The notes under the pieces are model-generated. The model was not told the DNA's origin. It made no database searches and saw only the letters and a program-made list of their open reading frames with translations. Source: Marinobacter sp. ANT_B65 (GTDB taxonomy: Bacteria; Pseudomonadota; Gammaproteobacteria; Pseudomonadales; Oleiphilaceae). From it: a stretch of 64,000 nucleotides of DNA. The stretch spans positions 1-64,000 of the forward strand of contig NZ_NXGV01000002.1 in the NCBI RefSeq assembly GCF_002407605.1, written 5' to 3'. Positions 53,140 to 63,800 of this stretch are shown here, piece after piece. How positions within the stretch are numbered: the first letter of the stretch is position 1; each line of letters opens with the position of its first letter. Both the position numbers and the translations under genes were made by a program.

Positions 53140-53439
53140 AATGCCTCTCTGGCGCATTGAAGGGTTAAAAACACGAACCGGTCTGCAGAGTGAACCGGAC
53201 ATTAAGTGCTATGCTGAGAAACCAGATGGTATTGTACCCGAGCCGTGATTGCATCCGGAGAAATCCTTGGTCAATTACGTGATGTTTCAGGCAGAAGTAC
53301 ATTTGGTCACAAAGTAATACTTTTTATCGAGCCATCGATAATCTATAAATGAGCGGGGTTTCTAGAACAACCTTTGGGTTTGTGCTAAAAACCTTCGTTT
53401 GAAAACAATGACAGTCGCTGAGCGCAAGGCACCTGGATA
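53140..53439. other. Divergent gap between gshB and pilG
   Basis: This gap must hold promoters for gshB (minus) and the pil-chp operon (plus). TATAAA at 53344-53349 could be a -10 for pilG, but no good -35 stands 16-18 bp upstream. Nothing else is recognised. Confidence 0.4.
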
Positions 53440-53832
53440 ATGGATGACAACTTCGAGAACTTGAAGATCATGGTGATCGACGACAGCAAAACCATCCGTC
53501 GCACCGCAGAAACTCTCCTGAAAAAGGTCGGTTGTGAGGTTATCACCGCGACAGACGGTTTTGATGCTCTGGCCAAAATTGCCGACTCACAGCCGGATAT
53601 CATTTTTGTGGATATCATGATGCCCCGCCTGGATGGCTATCAGACCTGCGCGCTCATCAAGAATAATTCCTCTTTCAAAAAGACGCCGGTCATCATGCTG
53701 TCCAGTAAAGACGGGCTCTTCGATAAAGCGAAGGGCCGCATCGTTGGCTCTGACCAGTACTTGACGAAACCATTCAGCAAAGATGAGCTGCTAAATACGA
53801 TTCGTCACTATATTCCCGTGACGCCACAGTAA
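53440..53832 (+). CDS. pilG: Twitching response regulator PilG (CheY-like)
   Basis: 130 residues, one receiver domain with no output. Acidic pocket DD in MVIDDS, phosphoacceptor Asp in IIFVDIMMPRLDG, the Thr/Ser in VIMLSSKDG and Lys in YLTKPF are all present. In Pseudomonas PilG drives type IV pilus extension under Chp control, and this is its usual place at the start of the operon. Confidence 0.97.
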   Translation: MDDNFENLKIMVIDDSKTIRRTAETLLKKVGCEVITATDGFDALAKIADSQPDIIFVDIMMPRLDGYQTCALIKNNSSFKKTPVIMLSSKDGLFDKAKGRIVGSDQYLTKPFSKDELLNTIRHYIPVTPQ

Positions 53833-53863
53833 ACCTGCTGACACAAGAACCATCGAGGAACCC

Positions 53864-54226
53864 ATGGCTCGCATTCTGATTGTTGACGACTCTCCTACAG
53901 AGGTTAAGAAAATCTCCACCATCCTGGAAAAGCACAACCACCAAGTGCTTACCGCCGATAATGGCGCCGATGGTGTTGCCAAAGCGCGTGCCGAAACTCC
54001 GGACCTGGTGCTTATGGATGTGGTTATGCCTGGCCTCAATGGATTTCAGGCAACCCGCCAGTTGACCCGTGCACCGGAAACGGCATCCATTCCTGTAATC
54101 ATTGTCACCACAAAGGATCAGGAAACCGACCGTGTGTGGGGCACCCGCCAGGGCGCCAAAGGGTACCTGGTCAAACCGGTTAAAGAAGACGACCTGATCA
54201 AGACAATCAACAGTCTGATTGTCTGA
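53864..54226 (+). CDS. pilH: Twitching response regulator PilH (CheY-like)
   Basis: 120 residues, single receiver domain. DD in ILIVDDS, phosphoacceptor in LVLMDVVMPGLNG, IIVTTKDQE and the LVKPVKEDDL lysine are intact. It follows pilG by 31 nt and is thought to oppose PilG, acting on pilus retraction or as a phosphate sink. Confidence 0.97.
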   Translation: MARILIVDDSPTEVKKISTILEKHNHQVLTADNGADGVAKARAETPDLVLMDVVMPGLNGFQATRQLTRAPETASIPVIIVTTKDQETDRVWGTRQGAKGYLVKPVKEDDLIKTINSLIV

Positions 54227-54246
54227 TCCCTAACCGTGGAGTAAGT

Positions 54247-54792
54247 ATGTCCGCCCAGGTCGCCCCTTTTGCAGTTCTGACGGATATCGCCCAGCGCAGC
54301 CGGTCCAAGGCTGCGGGTTTGCCCGAACAACAGGAAGCCGTAGAACTGTGGAACGGCATCGGTTTTGTTCTGGCCGGTGAACGCTATGTCGCTCCCATGG
54401 GCGAGGTCACAGAAATACTGCATGTCCCCCGATTCACGCACATTCCGGGAGTACGCCCATTTCTTATGGGTGCTGCCAACGTGCGCGGGCGCCTTCTTCC
54501 TCTGGTAGATCTTGCCGGATTTTTTGATATCCCCCGATCGTCTCGCAGCCAGCGTGAACGGCGGGTGCTTGTGATTGAGCACGGTGATCTTTTCAGTGGT
54601 CTGGTCGTCGATACCGTGCTTGGTATGCAGTACTTTGCAACCGACAGTTTCAAGGCAGCACCAACTGGTGTGCCTGAAAACGTTCAACCGTTTGTCGCAG
54701 GCGGGTATGAACGAAACGAAGAAGTCTGGAGGGTGTTTTCCGCCATCGACTTGCTCGAAGACGAGCGCTTTCTCGACGTCGCGCAGTGGTAA
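54247..54792 (+). CDS. pilI: CheW-like adaptor PilI
   Basis: 181 residues with a CheW domain (~35-175): GIGFVLAGERYVAPMGEVTEILHVPRFTHIPGVRPFLMGAANVRGRLLPLVDL, a very typical CheW pattern. It links the PilJ receptor to the ChpA kinase. GGAG lies 7 nt before the ATG; pilH ends 20 nt upstream. Confidence 0.96.
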   Translation: MSAQVAPFAVLTDIAQRSRSKAAGLPEQQEAVELWNGIGFVLAGERYVAPMGEVTEILHVPRFTHIPGVRPFLMGAANVRGRLLPLVDLAGFFDIPRSSRSQRERRVLVIEHGDLFSGLVVDTVLGMQYFATDSFKAAPTGVPENVQPFVAGGYERNEEVWRVFSAIDLLEDERFLDVAQW

Positions 54793-54883
54793 GGGTGATG
54801 ACCGTGGCAGGACAAACACCCTGACTGCCTGAAGCTTGATTAAAAACATTTGCCAAATTCTTGAAGAGGCCGGGAGCCAGAAA

Positions 54884-56959
54884 ATGAAAAACAGAGCCGG
54901 AAGAATCGGTATGGGCCAGGGAGGCAACAAACTCGTTGCCGGCCTGATTGCCTCGCTGATCGCACTGACTGTCCTGCTCGTTGTGGTCCTGTTTATAGTT
55001 AACAATGACAGCCAGAACGACCAGGAATACATAGCCAACGCCGCAGAACTCAGGGTACTTTCACAGGAGATCGCGAAAAACGCGACAGAGGCCGCTGGCG
55101 GTACCGCCGAGGCATTCGACCAGTTACGACGCTCCCGTGATGAATTTCAACAACTCTGGGCCAACGTGACTGAAGGCAACCCGGCAACCGGCCTGCCACC
55201 TAGTGAACTGGCCCGCGACAGCGGCGTCCAGCAGCATTGGAACATGGTACGTGAGAACGCTGACAGCATTCTGACCACCCAGGACGCCGTACTCGGCCTG
55301 CACGAAGTAGCGCGCACGCTGAACGAAACTATCCCTCAGCTCCAGGTTGAATACGACGACATCGTTCAGATTCTTCTGGACAATGACGCTCCGGCTGAAC
55401 AGATCGCACTGGCACAACGTCAGTCGCTACTGGCAGAGCGGATTGTCCGCTCGGTAAACAACGTACTGTCCGGTGACGAAGATGCCGTTATTGCTGCCGA
55501 CCGGTTTGGTCGGGACGCCAGCCTTTTTGGCCGGGTACTTGAAGGCCAGCTTAACGGCAATCAGGCCATGGGCATCTCCCAGGTAAACGACGAAGATGCC
55601 ATCTACGGCCTGGAAGCCGTTGATGAATTGTTCGAATTCGTTTCCCAGAACGTAGACGCTATCCTCGAAGCATCTCCCGACCTCTTCAAGGTACGTACTG
55701 CAGCCAGTGATATCTTCCAGAACTCCGAGATTCTGCTCTCGGAACTCTCAGTTCTGGCCGAAAGCCTGCGTGGTGCGGGCGATTCACGTGTTGTCAGCCC
55801 GACTCTGGCCTTCATTATCCTGGCCGCCATGGTTGCCATGGTTGTGTTTATCGGTCTCGCCCTGTATCGGGAAGCCCAGGGCCGCCTTGCAACTACCCAG
55901 GAACAGAATGAGCAGAACCAGAACGCGATCCTGCGACTGCTGGACGAACTGGCTGACCTGGCCGACGGTGACCTTACCGCAGAAGCCACGGTAACCGAGG
56001 ACTTCACCGGTGCCATCGCTGACTCCATCAACTACGCGATCGACCAGATGCGCGGACTGGTACAGGCCATTCGTGGTACAGCAGTACGTGTAGCCTCGGC
56101 GGCACAGGAAACCCAGTCTACCGCCATGCACCTGGCAGATGCTTCCGAGCACCAGGCCCAGGAAATTGCCGGCGCTTCTGCAGCGGTTAACGAAATGGCT
56201 GTATCCATCGACCAGGTATCGTCCAACGCTGCGGAATCTTCTGCGGTTGCGGAGCGCTCGGTTGCCATCGCCAAGAAAGGCGCTGAAGTGGTACAGAATA
56301 CTATCCGCGGCATGGACAATATCCGTGAGCAGATTCAGGAAACATCGAAGCGGATCAAACGTCTGGGTGAATCTTCCCAGGAAATCGGTGACATTGTATC
56401 CCTGATCAACGACATTGCCGACCAGACCAACATCCTCTCCCTTAACGCTGCAATCCAGGCCTCTATGGCCGGTGACGCGGGCCGGGGCTTCGCGGTGGTT
56501 GCGGACGAGGTTCAGCGCCTTGCGGAACGTTCCTCAGCAGCAACCAAGCAGATCGAAGCACTGGTTAAGACGATCCAGTCCGATACCAACGAAGCTGTTA
56601 TTTCGATGGAACACACCACGGCCGAGGTAGTTCGCGGTGCACGTCTGGCACAGGATGCGGGTATTGCTCTCGAGGAAATCGAGAACGTATCCATGAGTCT
56701 TGCGGAGTTGATTCAGAACATCTCCAATGCCGCACGCCAGCAGTCATCCTCTGCAGCACACATCTCGAACACGATGAACGTTATCCAGGAAATCACTTCC
56801 CAGACATCGTCCGGTACAAACGCAACCGCGAAGTCTATCGGGAATCTGGCAGAAATGGCGTCCGAGCTACGGTCCTCCGTTGCCGGTTTCACATTGCCTG
56901 ACGAAGACCTGGCCGATCACGAAGAAGAGGAAGACAGTAACGTTCCGGTGGTGGGCTGA
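54884..56959 (+). CDS. pilJ: Type IV pilus chemoreceptor PilJ
   Basis: 691 residues from the ATG at 54884 (GGGAG 8 nt upstream; a TTG at 54836 is less likely). Membrane segments ~17-42 and ~308-332 flank a periplasmic helical sensor domain (~45-305) of the PilJ type (LRVLSQEIAKNATEAAGG, LPQLQVEYDDIVQIL). A HAMP-like linker and a methyl-accepting signalling domain (~380-670; DQTNILSLNAAIQASMAGDAGRGFAVVADEVQRLAERSSAA) follow. It senses surface or pilus-related cues for the ChpA kinase. Confidence 0.96.
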   Translation: MKNRAGRIGMGQGGNKLVAGLIASLIALTVLLVVVLFIVNNDSQNDQEYIANAAELRVLSQEIAKNATEAAGGTAEAFDQLRRSRDEFQQLWANVTEGNPATGLPPSELARDSGVQQHWNMVRENADSILTTQDAVLGLHEVARTLNETIPQLQVEYDDIVQILLDNDAPAEQIALAQRQSLLAERIVRSVNNVLSGDEDAVIAADRFGRDASLFGRVLEGQLNGNQAMGISQVNDEDAIYGLEAVDELFEFVSQNVDAILEASPDLFKVRTAASDIFQNSEILLSELSVLAESLRGAGDSRVVSPTLAFIILAAMVAMVVFIGLALYREAQGRLATTQEQNEQNQNAILRLLDELADLADGDLTAEATVTEDFTGAIADSINYAIDQMRGLVQAIRGTAVRVASAAQETQSTAMHLADASEHQAQEIAGASAAVNEMAVSIDQVSSNAAESSAVAERSVAIAKKGAEVVQNTIRGMDNIREQIQETSKRIKRLGESSQEIGDIVSLINDIADQTNILSLNAAIQASMAGDAGRGFAVVADEVQRLAERSSAATKQIEALVKTIQSDTNEAVISMEHTTAEVVRGARLAQDAGIALEEIENVSMSLAELIQNISNAARQQSSSAAHISNTMNVIQEITSQTSSGTNATAKSIGNLAEMASELRSSVAGFTLPDEDLADHEEEEDSNVPVVG

Positions 56960-56986
56960 CAGGCAGCCAGAGGCTAATGGCGGTTT

Positions 56987-57886
56987 ATGTCTGAGCTTCA
57001 TAACACCCCGTCACCTGCCGGAAGCAGCTGGTTGCTGCGCCGACTTCCTGATATGGATGAGGCGCAGTTCCATCAGTGGCAGGTACTGCTCGAACACCGC
57101 ACGGGTATGACACTACCTGTAGAGCGCCGCTCGTTTCTGGAAACCAATCTGTCTATCCGGATGCGGGAAATAGGCTGTAGAAGCTATCAGGACTACTACG
57201 AAACGATTGTCCTGGGGCCGGATGCCATACAGGAGTGGTCAACACTGGTTGACCGGCTGACGGTACAGGAAACCCGGTTTTTCCGGGATCCTGATGCCTT
57301 CAGACTGGTCGCTGATTATGTTCTGACACGGCCCAGAGAGCACCTTCGAAAACATGCTCTTGAGGCCTGGAGTGTCGGATGCTCCACCGGGGAAGAGCCT
57401 TATACGCTTGCCATGGTGTTGAATGACTGTATGCGCCAGTTGGCACTGCAGCCCTTGTATGGCGTGACCGGTTCGGATATCAGTTCGCCGGTTGTCGAGA
57501 GGGCCCGGACTGGCCAGTTTAATGCCCGCAAATTACAGGGCATGGATGAAAGTATACAAGCCCGGTATTTCCGCCCGGCCGAGCGGAATACCGTTGAAAT
57601 TATCGATAGCATCCGGGAACGGGTGTGTTTTACCAGACTGAATGTGTTGGATCTGGATAAAGCACCCATGCACGGGATGAACATTATTTTCTGCCAGAAT
57701 CTGCTGATTTATTTCCGTCGCTGGCGCCGACGGGAAATTGTCAAGCGACTCGCAGAGCGGCTGGCGCCCGGGGGATTACTGGTTCTGGGCCAGGGAGAGC
57801 TGACCGACTGGCAGCCCCCAGGCCTGCAAAGAGTACCCTCGGAACATGTACTGGCGTGGATAAAGCGCCAGACTGACGAAGAATAA
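56987..57886 (+). CDS. pilK: CheR-type methyltransferase PilK
   Basis: 299 residues. An N-terminal helical domain (FHQWQVLLEHRTGMTLP ... LSIRMREIGCRSYQDYYE) and a SAM-binding domain (EAWSVGCSTGEEPYTLAMVL, GSDISSPVVERARTGQFNARKL, NIIFCQNLLIYFRRW, LLVLGQGE). It methylates PilJ glutamates. It ends 11 nt before chpA. Confidence 0.95.
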   Translation: MSELHNTPSPAGSSWLLRRLPDMDEAQFHQWQVLLEHRTGMTLPVERRSFLETNLSIRMREIGCRSYQDYYETIVLGPDAIQEWSTLVDRLTVQETRFFRDPDAFRLVADYVLTRPREHLRKHALEAWSVGCSTGEEPYTLAMVLNDCMRQLALQPLYGVTGSDISSPVVERARTGQFNARKLQGMDESIQARYFRPAERNTVEIIDSIRERVCFTRLNVLDLDKAPMHGMNIIFCQNLLIYFRRWRRREIVKRLAERLAPGGLLVLGQGELTDWQPPGLQRVPSEHVLAWIKRQTDEE

Positions 57887-57897
57887 CCGGAGAGGTT

Positions 57898-60800
57898 ATG
57901 GGCAACCACCATGACAGCATCGCCCTCGACTGGGTTCGGGGTGAGATACAGGACACGCTGACTCAGAGTCAGCATGCGTTGGAGGCATATGTCGAAAATC
58001 GTGACGACACGGCTCGCCTGCGCTTCTGCCTGAATTATCTCCATCAGGTGCATGGCACTCTGAAGATGGTTGAGCTTTACGGCGCAGCGCTGCTGACCGA
58101 AGAGATGGAAAAGCTCACCCAGGCTGTGTTGAACAACAGCGTCAACAGCGTGGACGAAGCCGTTAACGTCCTCATGCAGTCAATTCTGCAGCTACCTCAG
58201 TACCTGGAGCACCTGGATAGCAGCCAGGATGATTTTCCCATGGTGCTGCTCCCATTGCTGAATGATCTTCGTGCAGCCCGGGGCGAGCCCCTGCTCTCGG
58301 ACACGTCCCTGTTCAAACCGGATCTGGGTCCATCGCGTATGCAGGTTGCAGGCAGCGTTTCCCAACGTCTGCAGGACCCGACAGTCCTTGGCCATATCCG
58401 CAAGTTGCGTCAGATGTACCAGTTTGCTCTGGCAGGTATTGTTCGCGAAGAAGATCTCAACGCACAGTTTGCTTACCTGCAGAAAGTCATTCACCGCCTG
58501 GTTCGCCTTTGTCAGCAAACGCCTCGCGGAGAACTCTGGAAAGCCGCAGCGGCCTTCGTGGAAACACTGGAGGCCAGAGCCAACCCTGTCAACGCAGCGG
58601 TTAAGTCCCTGCTGCGGGATCTCGACGGCGAGATCCGCCGCCTCATAGATGAACACGGGAATATTCTCGCGCAGCCAGCACCTGACGCTCTGCTGAAGCA
58701 TCTGCTTTATTACGTGGCGCGAGCCCACGATCTGGATTCTGAAAAAGTCCGCGAACTGCGCAGCCGTTATCAACTCGAGCAGGCCCTGCCATCCGAGGAT
58801 GACGTAGATGCTGCCAGAAACCGGGTTTCCGGCCCCGGCCGTGAAGCTATCCACTCGGTTGTCAGCGCTCTCAACGAAGAGCTTGCCAAACTGAAAGATC
58901 AGCTCGACCTGTTTGTCCGTTCGGAAGTACGGCAAAACAACGAACTTGAAGACCTTCTGCCTGCACTGGTGCAGGTTGGTAATACGCTTGCCGTACTGGG
59001 CCTCGGAATTCCACGGAAAGTTATTACTGAGCAGGTCGAACTTATCGAGAAACTCAGCGCCCAGAGCAATCTGGTCGATGACGGCACTCTGATGGACATC
59101 GCTGGCGCCCTGCTTTATGTAGAGGCCAGTCTCGCAAGTCTGGACAATGACCGGCAGCAGGAACGCTCCGGAGCCAGCAGCGACAACCTGCCTGTAAACA
59201 AGGGCTCCCTTGAACTCGGAGAAGCCAGCAGTGCGCTTCTCCGAGAGTCGCGTAACACTCTTGAGCAGGTGAAGTCGGCTGTAATTAACTTTATCGCCTC
59301 TCAGTGGGATACCCGTGAAATCGAACATGTCCCTGGTCTGATTCACAGCATTCGCGGCGGGCTGAGCCTGGTGCCGCTGGAACGCGTGGCCAGTATGCTC
59401 GCCTCCGCTGAGCGCTATATTTCGGATGTTCTGCTCAGCGACAAACACGTACCTGACTGGAAGCAGCTGGATACCCTGGCCGACGCAGTCACCAGTATTG
59501 AGTACTATCTGGAACGCCTGGATGAGGGCATCAGTGACAACGAAGACATTCTGCGAATCGCTGAAGATAGTCTCGCCAGCCTCGGCTTCCCGGTAGGCAA
59601 AGAACCCACCTGGGACAAAAAACCTGCCGCTGATGGCGCACAGGTTGTAGAGCAGACAGAAGTCAAAACTTCAGATGAGGATCTTCTGGACGACGAGATT
59701 CTTGGTATCTTCGTTGAAGAAGCCGAAGAAGTTCTGCAGACCATCGAAGAATTCTATCCCCGTCTGCGCCAGAATCACGAAGACCGGCAGGCATTGACAG
59801 AAGTCCGCCGGGCCTTCCATACGCTCAAAGGCAGCGGGCGTCTGGTAGGTGCAAACAGCCTGGGCGAACTGGCCTGGTCCGTGGAAGATCTGCTGAACCG
59901 GGTTATCGACCAGAGCATCAAACCGAACGACGAACTGTTCACTCTGATAGACGAGGTCAACGCCCGCATTCCTTCACTGATTCAGGAGTTCCGTGAAGGG
60001 CAGGTTTCGGGTGACATCGCCGAGCTGACAAACCGCGCAGAGTCCATGGCAACCACCCGCCGCAGCGAAGACGAAGAAACTGCTGCGCCCGTGGATGCGG
60101 TCAGCGAACCTGAACCCGAGGAAATCCCGGTACCGGAAGTAGAAACCAGCGATGACCAGCAAGACGATCTGATTGACGACGAAATCCTCGAAATTTTCAT
60201 CGAGGAAGCTGGTGAAGTACTGGATACTATTCGCGAATACCTGCCGATGCTCCTTCGCCAGCACGACGATCGCAGCGCCCTGTCTGAAGTACGCCGCGCA
60301 TTCCATACCCTTAAGGGTAGCGGCCGCATGGTCGGTGCACTGGTAGTCGGTGAACTGGCCTGGTCTGTAGAGAACATGCTGAACCGTGTGATCGACGGCA
60401 GCATTTTCATGAACGACGATATAGCTAACCTGTTGGATGATGTCACCGGCATCCTTCCGACACTGGTAAGTGACTTTGAACGCAAACAACCGCCTTCGGT
60501 TGACCCCACTGGTCTTCAGGCACGTGCCACTGCGCTGTCCAATGGCGAAATTCCTGACACAAACTCCATGCCATCCGCCGAAGCCGAGACTGTGCCCGCT
60601 ATCGGCACAGCTGAACTGTCCGAGACTGATGACGGCGGCGTTGATCCGGTACTTCTCGATATATTCGAGAGCGAAACAGAAACCCATCTGCAGACCCTGA
60701 AGGAGTTTCTGGAGTCAGCCGGCGACAAAGTCTGCGCGTCCTACACCGATGGACTTTCCCGGGCTCTTCATACTCTTAAAGGCAGTGCCCACACCGCCGG

Positions 60801-63800
60801 AATTGCACCCATTGCAGCGGTTATCGCACCGCTGGAACACTTCATCAAAGAATCCCGCAGCCAGAATTTGCGTGCAGATAGAGATGTACTGTCGCTGATT
60901 GAGCGTGCCTGCGGCTTCCTGACACAGGGGCTGGCGCAGATTCGTAAAGAGCCCCAGGCTCCCCTGCCAGGCACCGAGGCATTCCTGGAAGAGCTGGAAC
61001 TGATTTCCAACAACAGGCTACGCACATATAGTGAAACGCCAAGCCTTGACGGAGAGCAGCCAGCAGCATCCCAGCTGGTACAGTTATTCCTTAACGAAGG
61101 CCTGGACGTTGTTCTGGATGCGGACCGTATTCTCGACCAGTTGTCAGATAATCCGCAGGATACTACCGCCCTCAACCGGCTCAACGCTGAACTGGCGCGC
61201 CTTACCAATGCTGCAGCTGATGCAGGCCTGCCAGAGGTTGCCGCGCTGGCGGAAGCCTTGCAGGAAGTCTACGAAGCAACTATCGCCGGTAATGAAGCAC
61301 CGGATGAGCAGTTCTTCCCGACCGTTCGTAGCGGCCATGAGCACCTGATCAATATGATGGATCAGGTTGCAGCAGGGCTGGCGATAACATCCGGCGACGC
61401 GCTGGTTGCCGAGCTCGAAGCACTCGCTCAGTCCATCGCCAGACGGGAACCTCAGGGCTCCAGTGATTTCGATCAGGTGTTTACCGAAGACCTGGAGGAA
61501 ATAGATCTCAGCTTTGACATGGATGAACTGGATGCAGTCGATACCAAAGATATCGACGCCAGCCCGCAGTCGCCCTCCGACCTGCCTTTGCCAGAAACAT
61601 CAGATGACGAGCTTGATGAAGAGCTTGCAGAGATATTCCTCGATGAAGCACGCGATCTCATCGACAGCACCGCTGAAGCTCTACAGAGCTGGAGCATTGC
61701 AACCGACAACCTGGATATCCTTCGCCTGCTCCAGCGGGATCTGCACACGTTGAAAGGTGGTGCTCGTCTGGCAGATATTCCGTCGGTCGGCGACCTCTCT
61801 CACGAGCTTGAAAACCTGTTTGAAGGACTGACCGAACAGCGGTTATCGGTAAGCGATGAGCTGTCAGACCTGCTGTTCCGCTGTCATGACCGCTTGGCCG
61901 GCATGGTAGAAAACATGGAAGCGAAAGAGCTTCCACGACCGGCTCCGGATCTGATCAGCGAAATCCGCACTTACATGGACAACACCAGCGGCTCGCGACC
62001 GGTCACGGATGTTGATGTACCGGAAGAGCAAGATGAGGCGGTATCCGACGAGACTCCACTCCCCATTCCGGAGCTTGAGGAAGCCGGGGAAATTGAAGAA
62101 GTTGCCGACTCAGGAGATAGCGAACAGGCAACCTACCTGTCGCACATGGACCCCGAGCTGACCGGCATCTTCCTCGAAGAAGCCTACGACCTGATCAACT
62201 CAACAGGCAGTGCCCTGCACACCTGGAGTGAAGATCCGTCCAATCATTCTATTGCTGCCGAGCTTCAGCGGGACGTACACACCCTCAAAGGTGGTGCGCG
62301 GATGGCCGGAGTCGATGCTATTGGCGATCTGACTCACGTACTTGAAGACCTTTTCGAAAAAGTGGCTGAGCGCCATCTGGAAGCCAGCAGTGCAATGAAC
62401 GAACTGCTGTTTGCCTGCCACGATCGGCTGGCCCAGATGGTGGAACAGGTTGCCACCCAAAAACCCTGCCCTCCCGCCAAGGATCTGGTGGCCCAGGTTG
62501 AAGCGATTCTCCGCGGCGAATCAATACAGCAGGTCGCAGAAGAATCAGCAACAGAAAAAGCAGAAGCAGAAGCAGAAGCAGATATTGCCGTACCGCTTCC
62601 GGAAGTCACCCTGGAAGAAGACAGTGGCGACGAGCTGATCAGCATCTTCCTGGACGAAGGCCACGAGATCCGTGCTGCTATCAGCGAATGTCTGGACCAG
62701 TGGCGCGAAGACCCACAAGCGATGGATGGTGTCGCACAGTTACAGCAGGAACTGTATGCACTCAAGGGTGGCGCAAGGTTGTCCGATCTCGACCCTATTG
62801 CAGATCTCGCTGAAGCCTGGTCGGGTGCGCTCGACGCGCTGATATCCAACCCCGCCAACCAGAAGCTTTTGCTGGCGCTGAGCGACCGCGGCCTTGCGGA
62901 CCTGACATTGATGCTCGGTACGCTGGAGCAAGGTGGTGATCCCGCGGCAGACCCGGAACTTCTTGTCGCCTTCAACAGCGCACAAGAGTCCGATAGCCAT
63001 AACGGAGAGCTTCTGCAAAGGCCGACTGCGAAAGCAGACGAGGAAGTGGTCGACCCGGAAATTCTGGAAATATTCCTGGAAGAAGCCGGCGAAATCATGG
63101 ATCAGCTGGAACAACTTCTTGATGACTGGCGCAAAGATCCGGCCAACAACCACTTCAATCAGGAAGCTCAGCGCGCTTTACATACGCTCAAAGGCGGTGC
63201 CCGTTTATCTCAGCTCTCGGCACTGGGTGATAGGGCTCATGGTTTTGAAACCCTCCTGCTCGAACTGGGAGGAAAGGCACCGGATGACAAACAGTGGCAG
63301 TCCATCACCGAACACCACGACGGCATCATTGCACTGGTTGCAGAAGTAGGTGCAGGTTTCAAATCCAGTGAGGCACAGCCAGAAGCGTTGAGCGAGGTTA
63401 CGCCAGCGACGGAGCAGCAGGCGCAGCCAGAAATATCCGAAGAGCCGGCCAAAGCCGTCGTCCCGGTAGAGCCTGCAGCCAAACCTGTAAAAACGAAAAC
63501 GCCGGCAAAAGCCCGGAACAAAGGTGCAGACATACACCGGACTCCGGCACAGGAAACCATCCGGGTATCCGCTCCTCTGCTGGATGACCTGGTCAATCTC
63601 GCGGGTGAGACCAGTATTACCCGCGGCCGACTGGAACAGCAAAGCAGTGACTTCGGCCACACCCTGGAGGAAATGGCCGCAACCATCGAGCGATTACGTG
63701 AACAGCTGCGCCGGATGGAAATCGAAACTGAAACACAGATCCTGTTCAGTGCCGAAAAAGAGCACGGGCCGGATTATGGCGACACCTTCGACCCGCTGGA

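Noticed and set aside
58192..59448. 418-codon minus-strand frame inside chpA
   Set aside because: Antisense shadow; the chpA frame on the plus strand is continuous and carries recognised motifs.
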